Positions 1 to 10,675 of a DNA stretch of 64,000 bases are shown here, piece by piece. Source of the stretch: Oncomelania hupensis (Eukaryota; Mollusca; Gastropoda; Littorinimorpha; Pomatiopsidae); contig CM072522.1 in NCBI GenBank assembly GCA_036898135.1, forward strand, positions 27,387,763 to 27,451,762, read 5' to 3'. The position numbers and the translations under genes were made by a program. The notes beneath the pieces were generated by a model. That model ran no database searches. It saw only the letters and a list, made by a program, of their open reading frames with translations, and had not been told where the DNA came from. Every line of letters starts with the position of its first letter. Position 1 is the stretch's first letter.

Positions 1-242
1 TATTTTATACTTTTGACTCCCAAGTCTCATTCTTCTAAATTTCAATGTGGATCCTAGAACTACACTCACATAAATAGTTTCTTCCCTTTCCTAACATCCC
101 CCCCCCCTATACTCATTCAAAAGCCCCCTTTACCATCTCCCCACCCCCTCACACACATCATTATAATAGTATAATGTATAGTCACATATCACATAGGCAA
201 CAAGTGGATTAATACACCTCATCCATATTTTTTGGCACTTAC

Positions 243-356
243 CTTGTGTTTGCTTCTCCATTGTCCAAGATTTGTAATTCTTTTCTCCTTTTTCAAAGAG
301 TCGTTCATTTCTGCTTGGGCATCATTTGCTGTCTTTGTCAACTTGTAGTCAAAATT
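243..356 (-). CDS. Internal exon (38 codons) of a putative THAP-like gene
   Basis: A minus-strand exon bounded by a good acceptor (TTTTGTAG) and a consensus donor (CAAG then GTAAGTG). It is open in one phase only, phase 0 on both sides, and encodes a charged 38-residue segment rich in Lys, Asp and Glu. The phase matches the donor of the exon at 4037-4177, so I join the two tentatively across a 3.7 kb intron. I do not recognise this segment. It lacks the C-X2-H half of a THAP zinc site, so either another exon lies between the two or the domain is atypical. The gene would continue beyond the left edge. Confidence 0.45.
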
Positions 357-377
357 CTACAAAATAAGAGAGAGAAA

Positions 378-490
378 AATATGTAGCTTAGCATGCATAG
401 TTTGGCATGTAATTTAACATGTAAAATAAAATTTGACATGAAAAATATTTAGCTTAGCATGCATAGTTTGGCATGTAATTTGACATGTAA
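378..490. repeat. Imperfect direct duplication (about 69 bp period)
   Basis: The words TAGCTTAGCATGCATAG and TTTGGCATGTAATTT recur 69 bp apart in AT-rich DNA. Bases 500-600 that follow share a stretch with 23148-23220 (a repeat beginning GGGTCACGGACCC). I see nothing else in 1-1000 apart from the exon at 243-356. Confidence 0.6.
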
Positions 491-1023
491 GCCCTCATAT
501 TATTTCTTAATAAGGGTCACGGACCCAGACCTTTGGTTTGGTTTTCATGCCTACCAGTTTAAATAAGAACTTTTTTTCTAAGCTCCAAATTAGTGGAGTG
601 GACGCTATCTTTATTTTATCTACACAATAATTTTTGAACACATTTGATTTAGTGATTTAGCATCCACAGCCCTTCTGAATTCTGGATTTCTTATACCATA
701 GACTATAGTTGTTTCTGAGGGTATGTCACACGAGCCCTTATCCAGGGATAGGTTCGGGATTAGTGAAAGACATAAAAAAATATGGATTGATCATTACATC
801 TATTGAACACTGTTTGAAAATTCAGATTATAGAGTGTCGTAATTTCACATTTCTTGCCACTTGCAAAGTAACATCCTATTCCTAATGAGAAATGTTGCAA
901 GTAAAGAGAAACACGGTTCTTATAATATAAAATTAAAACATGGTTTGGTTTTGATTTTAAATTAGCGGTCAACAAATGCAGCATGGACACCATGCACAGT
1001 TGTAATATAGTAAGTATAGTACA

Positions 1024-1024
<1 letters not shown>

Positions 1025-1094
<70 letters not shown>
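1025..1094. repeat. (TA)n microsatellite
   Basis: About 35 uninterrupted TA units, directly abutting a SINE fragment on the right. Confidence 0.95.
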
Positions 1095-1096
<2 letters not shown>

Positions 1097-1099
1097 ACT

Positions 1100-1372
1100 C
1101 TGCAGCCAAATGCTGGGTATGTTCTTGTTACCGGCACTCACCCGTCTAGGACATGAGCGTCAGGATCTTTAAAGCCCGTTATGATGGAGTGCATGCGACA
1201 CAGACTAGACCTCGGTTTATACTCTCATCCGAAGGAGTAGGAAACGGGAGTAAAGTGTCTTTCCCAGGGACACAACACAATGACCCGGACAGGGCTCGAA
1301 CCCGGGACCTTCAGATCCGCAAGCCGAAGCACTACCATTACTCGCATTAGACCACCGAACCTCCTCTAGGTA
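1100..1372 (-). mobile_element. tRNA-derived SINE, family B, fragment
   Basis: It matches the right (tRNA) half of the copy at 32075-32515. Read on the minus strand it has a tRNA-like head with an A-box-like TGGCCTAATGG equivalent and a B-box GGTTCGAGCCC, followed by a family-specific body. The 3' part of the body is missing here and is replaced by the TA microsatellite. A short insertion near 1345 disturbs the A box, so this is a dead copy. Confidence 0.7.
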
Positions 1373-1379
1373 GGCGTGC

Positions 1380-3287
1380 ATTTAAGAGCACAGGTAATAC
1401 TTTGCACACTGGCAAGATATCAGTCATTAGTTGTCTGATGAATTTTGCCTACCAGAAAACGTTGAGGGTAAGTTAATTTTAAGTTTATGTTATGAAATCA
1501 CTTTTTTATTATTCATTTATTGCATGATCTATTTGTAAAAAAAAATTACTTAAAAAATAAAAATGTACCATACCACTATGAGTATGAATAGGCCAGAATG
1601 TTTGGTTGCAACGAATTACTTCTTGGGTTGGTCTTACCAATACAAAATTTGCTGGATATTACAATGACAATGGACAGTAATTTACTATTTGAATTTGTGA
1701 TATTATTATGTTGCATAAGTAATAGCCAGAAGTAATTCAATAGTAAAGAACACACACACACACACACGCACACTGCGTAGCTGCTTACATTCGTCTCTCC
1801 AATATGTGAGAGGTACTCGGCGAGTCACAGCCACGCTGTGTGGTCACACAGTAATAGCAACTGTGTTTTCAAGCTTCCTCGGACACCGGATAAGCCTCCA
1901 TTTGCAATCATGTAATGGTCGCACCATACAGTTATTACAATTGAATAGTCTGTTTGTTTGTGTGTATGTATGCTGTGTCTGTCCGTCGGCGTGAAAGCTC
2001 ATGTTCATGTGTGTGTGGGTGTGGGTGTGTGTGTGGGTGTGTGTGTGTGTAAAATGACACCTTAAAATAAAACATTTCATGACAAGCACTGCTTACAACA
2101 ATGGTTTTGAGTTTTGAATGTTGAATTCATAATAAAACAAAACAATTTGAATTTCTAATTGTAATAATCCTGTACTATTAAAAAAAATACACAACTAAAA
2201 CGAACCCAAAAAGAAACCAGGATGCAATATAAATCATGAAGCTCTGACGACGCCATTTATAAACGTAAGAAAAGTTACAGCACACACATGGCTGTTGTCA
2301 TGGTTGTAGTGGTGTTGCTGCTGACGATGAATACACTGCTGCAACTGTTGTTGCTGCTGTCAATATGATAATGAAGATGAAGACTTTTAATGGACTTTTT
2401 GAAAAACTAGCGCACCCGTATACATTTCACCGCTGCATAACATGACCTTCAATTCTTCAGATTGCAAATGGCGACCGATTTACAGTAGAAAATAATAGAG
2501 AGAAAATATATCTAAAGTTTTTCTTGTGGGCGTTTTTTTTTCTTTCGTTTTTAAAAAATAAAAAAAAACCTTTATATTCAAAACATGGGACTGCAATACT
2601 TCCATATTTTTTTTGCTTTAAATTTTAAAAGTATTATTTCCGATTAAAATCGAACCACTTTAGCATTACACAACAGAAAAAAACCATATGTATGTTCTCG
2701 CTTTAAAAAATAAAATAAAATCATAAAAAAAGAAGAAGAAGAAAAAGAAAAGCAATCCAATAGCTTTAGAACAGAATTAACTCTCATACACAAGAAAGAA
2801 CAACATTCACATGTAAACCAACACAAATATACGTACTATCACTCACTACCAGTAATGATTATACCAAAGAGCTTATTACGGAAAGAGGCGGAACTTCCAT
2901 TATGTTATATACAAAAAATGCGAGACGCTCTCACGGATTATTTCCCTTTGCTCGGGCTGGCTATATTTCATCATCTGCTATATGAATGATCTGTGCGTGG
3001 TAACTTATTGAGCCTATGCCATTGCAAAAGAATATTTTTATGGCAACGTTTGCAAAAACCAAACTTTTAACCATCATTATTATTAACATTCCGCTACTGC
3101 TGTCTTTTTTTTTTATGTTTACTTATTGACATTTATTAGGTGCTTTTATGCTGCTTATGTGTGTATGTCATAGGTTCGTTTTCTGCCCTGGAATTTATTA
3201 TTTTTTAATCAACAACAGATATTTTAAAATTAAAATATGCATGACAGACTGTTTCATTTATCTGAAACTGTGTAAATCCGTAATCAT

Positions 3288-3323
<36 letters not shown>

Positions 3324-4036
3324 GAGTGAGAGAGAGAGGGGGTTGGGGAAAGAGAGAGCTCTGTCATTCAATCAATTAATCACAATAAAGCACAATAACA
3401 AAATGTTTCACTAATAGTGTGAATTTAATTTATATCAGGTGTCCCCCTACCCCCCAACCCTCTCACCTCCCACGTCACTGACTTAATAACATCAGTCACT
3501 TCATGGAAAATAATTAATTAATCAGACAGAACAATCAGAATTTAACCTAGACTACAACATTCCACGCAATATAGATTTAATGCGCAGAAATTCAAAGATC
3601 AGAACAAGGACTGAGTTTCTACATTACATTTTTTTTCCCGTTTACACTCAAACGAAAAGTGATTACAACAGATCAAGGACCATTTTTGTGCCTAGGTAAG
3701 GGGTTATCTTGCACTGTATTTGATCACGGGGAGAAAACAGACTTAGTCTTATTTAACTTGTTAACATAAGCAGTTTGACGAAGCCAAAATGCCAATCTGA
3801 CATCTACTTTTGAAATATAAGCACAAATATAGTCAAACAACCTAGCAATAACGTAAACAGTGAGCGACCTGTTGAACGTAAACTGTCAGCAAGCAAACTG
3901 TTTTGGATTTAGCACATAGGTATAACATGAATCATTCAAGCCACTCTCCGATTGTTTTAACACTAACAACACTGCAGCGGTCTTAGTTTAGGCCTACATA
4001 AACACAAAAAAATGAAGTTTTTCAATTGCAATTTAC
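1380..4036. other. Gene-free stretch with microsatellites
   Basis: Contains (AC)n at about 1750-1768, (GT)n at about 2008-2051, and a long (GA)n tract at 3289-3343. No supported coding exon, RNA gene or recognisable transposon was seen. The open frames over the dinucleotide tracts are repeat artefacts. The stretch forms the proposed intron of the THAP-like gene. Confidence 0.6.
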
Positions 4037-4177
4037 CTTTCTTTGTCTCTTGGAAATTTGAAAAAAGGACTTGCCAACACAACTTTTCTTGTATCTGGCA
4101 TTATGGCAATTGATAGCTGTGCAAAAGTCACCGCCCTGTTTCACTCGGTCGCCTTTTGACTTTCTGCCACGAGCCAT
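4037..4177 (-). CDS. First coding exon of a putative THAP-like zinc-finger protein
   Basis: The exon starts at an ATG in good Kozak context (AAAATGG) and ends at a donor (GAAAG then GTAAAT) in phase 0, giving 47 codons. The peptide contains C-X4-C (residues 19-24, CTAINC) followed by an Asn/Arg/Lys-rich stretch and SFFQ, which resembles the start of a THAP domain (C-X2-4-C, then a conserved SFF-F/P-K motif). THAP domains bind DNA and occur in chromatin factors and in P-element-like transposases. An in-frame ATG lies three codons upstream; I prefer the inner one for its context. The C-X2-H half of the domain is not visible in this window, so the assignment is tentative. An alternative is a P-element transposase relic. 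Confidence 0.5.
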
Positions 4178-4845
4178 TTTCAGCATGTCGACAAGGGAGC
4201 ATAACTCGTACTTTTCGTCTCGCGGTTCTGTACCAAGTTCCCCCTCTTTCTATCATTAAGCTCTTTGATTATACTGTTAGAAATGGGTGAAAGTACAGTG
4301 GAATGGAGTGGGTACTAATACTATGTCAAACGGCTCCAATCTCCAGCTCAATTTGTCACAAAGCTCGCAAATAAGATCACGTTACCCATAGTCTTAAACA
4401 GCTCTATTGGCTTCATGTTCAGTAACCTAATAAACAATTCTTTTTTAATTTTCTTTTCGCACGAAAGCACTACACAATTGAGAGTACCAGTCCGAACTTT
4501 TGACTTTATGAACCCATCTTAATAGGCTCCCCCACGATACTCACTAAAGCTGGCAGTGTCAAAGGTTACTGCATCTTTTAGCTGCAGTCTTCGCTGAGCT
4601 TCCAAGTATCCTCCTCTTTGTTGTCCCTGGGCTCAAGCAGTGGAAGAGATCTTTCCTATATACTGCTCTATTCTGATGAAGTAGTGTGTGTCTTGGGCAA
4701 AAAAGACCTGGCGGTGCCCAATCCTCTCCAGGCTGTTGGCCACAGCCGAAATCCACGAATATAGTGTGGCTCGCCTTGGCCCTGAGCACATGGTCGTTGA
4801 ACCTGTAGTAACGTGAGGTTCCTCCGCCCTGGCCGGTGACTTCAA
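4178..4845. other. Upstream region of the THAP-like exon; no feature seen
   Basis: Probably holds the promoter and 5' UTR of the minus-strand gene. Nothing else recognisable up to the LINE tail at 4846. Confidence 0.4.
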
Positions 4846-4943
4846 AGTGAGACGGTGAGAAAGATGGAGTATGCTGGTTAAACGATCATCTGTGGTGCCC
4901 CTACGACCTTCGGGTTACGGGACAGGATAGGATAGGATAGGAT
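4846..4943 (+). mobile_element. LINE family C, 3' end only
   Basis: Shares the terminal segment (GGTGCCCCTACGACCT... then a GGATA repeat tail) with the minus-strand copies at 6580, 17193 and 63818. Only the last 100 bp and the (GGATA)n tail remain, as expected from 5'-truncated retrotransposition. Confidence 0.7.
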
Positions 4944-5111
4944 TCTGATGAAGTGCCCTCTCAAGAAGGCATGAAGAAGGTAGATTCTGTTTACATGTTT
5001 TGTAGAATCTGATAAATGGATTAAACAGAGGAGGGCTAGCATTCAACATTTACAACGAGAAACAAATGTTTATATACACTAAAAGAAAGCTATTCTGGGC
5101 AAAAACAAGAC

Positions 5112-5160
5112 CAACAAAATGCAAATTTTCGAGCTAAGCTCTTCGTCAGGCAGACAAACA
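5112..5160 (-). other. Hammerhead-ribozyme-like core
   Basis: On the minus strand: CTGACGA, one A, a perfect four-pair hairpin (GAGC-TTA-GCTC), then GAAA followed by the palindrome AATT. This is the conserved layout of hammerhead cores (CUGANGA, stem II, GAAA, very short stem III). The extra A after CTGACGA departs from the canonical form. A related but decayed motif lies at 7961-8005. Such motifs are known in Penelope-like retroelements. Confidence 0.35.
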
Positions 5161-5683
5161 CACAAGTAGTTCGCTAGTTAGTTAATCATTGTTTATAGGA
5201 CCCAGCGGTGAGCCGGTGTGTGACCCTGGCCCTGATGTCAGTGAATATAATGTGTGTGTGCCTCCCCCCCCCCCCCCCCCAATCCTGAGCAGCTTCCGCC
5301 GGCTGTGGCTATATATGGACTATATATTTACGTAACGTGAACGAACGCATGACATTTTTGCCTATCTTTGTCTGCCCTTAACCTCCACCTGTAGGACTAA
5401 AAGCTCTGCTCCATAGTCTGCCCATCTTCACGTTGTATCTTCATTCCTCTTCCTTGAGGCCCTTGCTACCCCGGCCACACCTCTCCACGCCTCGTCGAGC
5501 AACTCTGACTCCATCCCTCCACCTGTGCGCGCCATCTACTACGGCTCAACACTCCATCTGTGACTTCTTATTTCAGCCATGACATCCTATATCAATTCCC
5601 CTATATGCGAATGTGTCCGGGAACGTTAATCTACCAAACGAAACGAACGAACGCCTTGCAGGGCAAATGGTTATTCCATATGA
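5161..5683. other. No gene seen; one poly-C tract
   Basis: Contains an 18-base C run near 5263-5280 and otherwise no supported feature. Confidence 0.5.
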
Positions 5684-5749
5684 TAATGATGATGATCGTT
5701 GTTATCAGGGTGGCGACTCGTCCTTAACGCGTACGCAATAGGATGTTAA

Positions 5750-6445
5750 GGCTGCTGGGCCATAGAACCTCACGCCTCACGCCACACGCCTCAAGTTTCA
5801 TGCTCTGGGCCATAGGACTTCATGCCACACGCTACACGCTTCACGTTCAATGCGTCAGTTTTGTGTTCATTAATTGAGATTGAGAAATAAGATTAAAAGA
5901 AATGGAAAATACAAGTTGTATTGAATTTTGTGCTTTTGAAATTAGATCTTGAAAATTGGATACATGTGTACAAGCCCTGAGATAAGTCTGCCACCTTTTG
6001 GTTGACTGTGCTATGAATTACAGTAAATAAATAAATAAATCGTATAAAAGTTACCTTTGGGTGTATTCACAAGTTTTTTCAACTCCTCCCAAACTTGTGC
6101 TCTCTGGTCTTCATCTTTGTAATCCGAAACATGTGGGTCCCAGAGGCCTTGCCCGGACCAACTCGATTGAATTTACTCTAAAGTCATCCATTTTACCATC
6201 CAGTTAGATCTAATTTCTTGTGTCTGACCACTTTGGTAAGCTAAAACGTGACTACACGCATCGAAAAAAGTGGGCATGCTCACTTTTCTCTTCATACGTG
6301 TAGCGTGAGGCGTGTGGCGTGTGTGAAGTTGTATGGCACTGGCCCACGCCAAGAGATACCATGTCTGTTCATTTTTGTATTCACGCGTGAGGCGTGAGAC
6401 GTGAGGCGTGTGGCGTGAGGCGTGAGGTTCTATGGCCCAGCAGCC
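5750..6445. mobile_element. Non-autonomous PIF/Harbinger-type TIR element (MITE)
   Basis: A perfect terminal inverted repeat of more than 40 bp begins GGCTGCTGGGCCATAGAACC at the left and is mirrored at the right end. It is flanked by TAA on both sides (5747-5749 and 6446-6448), the 3-bp target duplication typical of PIF/Harbinger. Both ends carry multiple copies of a CCTCACG / CACACG-type word, which look like subterminal transposase-binding repeats. It interrupts a repeat (5684-5749 continuing at 6446) whose uninterrupted copies at 47188 and 47446 show the empty site. No coding capacity. Size 696 bp. Confidence 0.75.
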
Positions 6446-6579
6446 TAAAGGCTACGTTTTCCTCTAGCGGTAACACTGAAGGCACTCCACCAGCCGGCCA
6501 CTTTACAATAAAAGCATCCTATGCAGGGGACGCTGATGTTTTACACTAATTTACCGAAATCCCGTTTATTCTACATGTA

Positions 6580-7536
6580 TCCTATCCCGTAACTTGAAAG
6601 TCGTTGGGGCACCACTGATTATCGTTTTACCAGCGTACTCCATCTTTCTCTGTCCTCAGCAAATCTCATGGCTTCGCTCAGTGTCAAGCCAGTCCATTCT
6701 CGAATGTTGTCTTCCTACCTCTTTTTCTGTCTCCATCTTCTTCTGCCTCCTTGCACCGTGCATTGCAGGATGGACTTTTAAAGGCATGATGTTCTGGTGA
6801 CGGAGCCATACCATTGAGTTTCCGTTTCTTCACCACTGTGAGCAGGTCATCGTGTTGTCCAATGGCTTGTGTGATGGTCTGTCGGACTTCGTCGATGGTG
6901 ATGTGCTGGGTATAGGAAATGCCCAGAAGACAGCTGTAGCACCTCATCTCCATGCTTTGTATTCTTCGTTGTAGATCTGCTGTGAGGGTCCATGTTTCAC
7001 AAGCATATAGGAATATGGAGATGACAAGGGAGTGCAGCAGCCTTACCTTGGAGTGTAAACGAATTGTTCTGTCTTTCCAAATAGGCTTCAACCTTGTCAG
7101 GTCAGCAGTTGTTTGTACAATCCTGAAGAGGACTTCCTGTCGGGACCCATTAATTGTCTGATACAATGGCTCCTAAATATTTGAAGCTATGCACCATGTT
7201 GAGGGATTGGCCTTGGACTTTGATGTCCGTGTTGATGCCAATGGTGTTGTTGGTCATCATTATGGTCTTCTCTGCACTTATTTTTGTTCCAAAGGCTCTG
7301 GAGGTGGTGTCAAGCCTCTGTACCAGCTGTTCAAGCCAATCCATCAATGTCATCTGCAAAACGGATGTTGGAGATTGCTCTACCCCTATGCTGACTGTGT
7401 CTTCATGATCTGCAATGGCATCTGAAATGATGTGCTCCAGGAAGATGTTGAAGAGTGTTGAAGAGAGTAGGCATCCTTAACGGACGCCGATTGTTGTTCT
7501 GAACCATTTCCTGATGGCGCTGTTGTGGAGGACTAC
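6580..7536 (-). pseudogene. LINE family C reverse transcriptase, C-terminal part, decayed
   Basis: The minus-strand peptides include the stretch after the RT active site (SAEKT, FKYLGAIVSD) and the C-terminal region (ACETWTLTADLQRRIQSMEMR, DEVRQTITQAIG, RWY/GH and KRWEDN-like blocks) typical of a common invertebrate non-LTR retrotransposon. The reading frame is broken several times. The copy ends at the right with the (TATCC) tail side at 6580. The left flank of the RT gives way to a repeat A fragment at 7537. Confidence 0.75.
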
Positions 7537-7802
7537 ACCCCTGTTTACAAAAACAAAATAGAATATAAAATATAAACATCATTATAAAATATTAGCAAAA
7601 CACATACCTAGAAAATGCCTACATCGCTAAATAATAATACCATATAAAGTCCAAGTGACCATTCAGCAGAAAGCGGCCAACAGCCTCAGCCGCATGACCA
7701 AGAAGACCCAATAAATGAGGAGTGTTGGGAGGTGACTGGTCTCAGTTAAAGTCTCCTCTCTGAAAATCCTTACCGGGAAGAGAGGGGACTATAAACTGAT
7801 TA
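7537..7802 (-). repeat. Repeat A fragment
   Basis: Shares the segment from CCCCTGTTTACAAAAACAAAATAG to the GTGACTGGTCTAGCGA block with the other repeat A copies (see 31690-32700 for the reference copy). Both ends are truncated. Confidence 0.7.
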
Positions 7803-7960
7803 AAAAAAAAAAGTGACTGGTCTAGCGATGAAGATAGTATAGATTAACAGAACAGATTAGGAGAACAACTTCACAGCAGAACACAATGGCTAGAGGCCTA
7901 TAGTCAGTCTATCAAGCCTATACTTCAAAGAGTTAGGAGGCATTTTGTTTTTGTGTGTGT

Positions 7961-8005
7961 TGTCTACCTGACGAAAAGCTTATAGCTGGAAAACGTGCAC
8001 TGTGT
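7961..8005 (+). other. Decayed hammerhead-like core
   Basis: CTGACGA at 7968-7974, a four-pair hairpin (AGCT-TAT-AGCT) and GAAA at 7989-7992, then ACGT. It has the same architecture as the motif at 5112-5160 but with extra unpaired bases, so it is unlikely to be active. Confidence 0.3.
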
Positions 8006-8046
8006 TGTTTTTGTCCAAATGACCATTCTGTTGGTTAATATTATAT

Positions 8047-8050
8047 AGAG

Positions 8051-8122
<72 letters not shown>

Positions 8123-8139
8123 TGTGTGTGTGTGTGTAT
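8047..8139. repeat. (GA)n/(TG)n compound microsatellite
   Basis: A GA tract with one interruption runs directly into a TG tract. Confidence 0.95.
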
Positions 8140-10477
8140 GCAATAAATTCTTCTTTGAGTGAACAGCTAACATTAACAATTTGATCATTAGAGAAAATAA
8201 AAAAAAAAGAGATTAAAGCGGAAGAAAACAAAAGGTGCGACTCGTCATAGCCAAAGGTACGATTTGTGAAAGCATGTTACGGGTGCAAGTTGTCAAAGGT
8301 GCGACTTGTCAGTCACGCCATATTTGTCTTTCATTAAAATAGAAATCTAAGGACGCCTTATCTCCTCCTGCTAAAATTGATTAGATTGCCACTTCCATGT
8401 GCAACGAATGTGTGAAAGCGAGTTGTCTGGTCTGTCTGCAAAGGATTCATTATTATCTCTTACAAGGAATTATGACAGGAAATACACATTGCTCAAATTG
8501 TAGGATGTGAAGTCTGATAGTTCAGAGGAACAAGTATAAAATTAGGCATTAGATCCCACCAAGTGTGAACTCCAAGTATAGACTTGAAAGTCTGATCAGT
8601 GACCACCGGTACTCACTTGAGCCACCCCAAGTCTGTACCTTAAAGATGAAATGCTCAACTAGTAAGTTACTGTAAAATCAAGCCAGAAAAGCAAATACAC
8701 TATAGGCCTCTAGCCCTTGTGTATCACAATCTGTAAGCATGTGTGTGTGTGTCTGTGAGTGTGTGTGTGTGTAGGTGTTCTTCTCCCTACCAGCAGTGTG
8801 GCAATCATGCTGTTCGGCATGGAGATATTTAAGTGTTTTATAAGTCATTCATTCATTCACTCACATGCACACACACACACACACACTTTAATGCAACAAT
8901 TTAACAAATAACTGTCACTAAGAAGTTTACTTATGCGCATTAATCTTGAGGGAAAAAAATGTACACACACGCACACTTATACAATCAAGAAAACAAATAA
9001 CTTTTGTCACTGGAGCTCTGCAAAAATTATGAATAATGCCATAATGTTAATTATTAATTTTAATAAGTGCGATGTAAATTGTAATTTGGAAAGGAGACAA
9101 TGAAATGGTCACATAAGAAAAGAATCCATCTCTTTCTCATACATATTTTCACATTCATTGTCATACATTTGTAACTGGAAAATAATACCATACAGAATGT
9201 ATCGGTAACATATATACTAGCATGATACATATAATGTGCATTCGCTGTATCCATCAACAAACAAAACCAACACCACCACACTGTGCATAAGGATAAAACC
9301 AAAACAACTAACACAAAACAACAGGAATACTTGAAGTTAAAACTCGGATAGGTGGGTTTTGCAGTGTAGTATGAGGAAACTGGTCCTGTGGGTTTTCAGT
9401 TTCAGAAAATAGGTGGGTTTTCATTCAACCAACAGACAGCAATAGGTATACAGCCTCAACTAACAGGCTCAATAAATTAGTCTGCCAACAGCTTCAGTGC
9501 TCTTCAACACAGGCAAGGAGTCCCAAACATTTGGTGCCATGTCTTTTAAGACAACTCCAAAGATTGAATGCTTTGATCATTTCCTCATTACAGGGGACCA
9601 ACACACACACACACACACACTAACAAACAAGGTTGGAGACGTCACTGTTCATTCACAGAAATTATTTCACACACAAAAATACACTGGAAAAAAAAGCGTG
9701 AAAGGAGAACAAGGATGTTTAAATGTCACCTGATTTATCCCAACTGTAGTTTAAAGTTGAAGACACCAGTATTCAAAACAAAAATGTTCTGGGTGCCAAA
9801 CGCCTTGACAAAAATTAAAATGCCATGTGGAAAAGTCGATTATTCTATCTAGTTTTGTGCAATATATGCATTTCTTTAATGACAACTATAGTGCAGAGAA
9901 TGAACTAATAGTCAAAACTTAACAAGAAAGTCTCTTCAATGTTATCTTGTATTTTTCCTCGCCTGCATGGAAAAAATGAAAACTTCTGAATAAAAACGTA
10001 GCACTCGCCTATAGACATACTGCATGTATATTTTGTCTTCTACTAGAAGAACAAGAGAACTTGTAGTAATAAAACTCAAGCTTTACATCATACAACACAT
10101 CTTGCAGCACTAAAAGTAGTGTATAATACTTGGTGGCCCTAAGGCAAGTATACAGAATTATTCCAATGTTTATTACATTTCTGTAGTATTTGTTTAATCT
10201 TGTAAGTCCTCAGAATGACTTCCTGAAATGTTTGCAACAATTCTCCTACCTGTCCAGACAACTGCAACAAACATTCATCATATCAACAACAAACAAAAAA
10301 CAAAATAAAAAAAATTATAAAATAATAATAGTAAAATAAACAACTGCAGACTACAAAAAATGGCAGTCTAAAATTTACTGCCTTCAAAAACATTGCAATC
10401 TCCAAGTCAATAGCCGCATCCTTCAGACTTTTTACTCTTCTTTTATTGAGTCCGTTCTTACCTTTTCTTTTATCTGC
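8140..10477. other. Gene-free stretch
   Basis: At 8235-8320 the word AGGTGCGACTYGTCA recurs three to four times. At 8788-8865 there is a SINE-like 3' end (CATGGAGATATTTA, then a CATT repeat tail) shared with 40217-40285. GT and AC tracts lie at 8741, 8872 and 9600. No supported exon or RNA gene. Confidence 0.5.
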
Positions 10478-10675
10478 TGGTATGGAAGTTTGTGCGTTAA
10501 AAACAAAAGTGTGCTGGATCAAGTGGTGAATATCTGTGGGAAGGTTGTGGGAGTGAAACTAGAGAGTCTGCGGGCATTGTATCAAAGGCATGTTGTGCGA
10601 AAAGCTAGTTGCATTGTGCTGGATAGCACTCATGAGCTTGCACACCACTTCCAGCTCCTGCCTTCTGGAACATTA
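10478..10675 (+). pseudogene. Fragment of a LINE ORF2 C-terminus
   Basis: The open frame encodes the motif string LDQVVNICGKVVG, then ..HVVRKASCIVLDSTHELAHHF.. and LLPSG. This is the conserved region after the RT domain of CR1/L2/Rex-type elements. It is truncated at both ends and adjoins a repeat A copy. Confidence 0.6.

Noticed and set aside
760..1137. Open frame over the (TA)n tract
   Set aside because: The frame consists largely of alternating Tyr-Ile from the microsatellite and has no domain or splice context.
7964..8231. Two overlapping frames over the (GA)n tract
   Set aside because: Low-complexity translation of a dinucleotide repeat.
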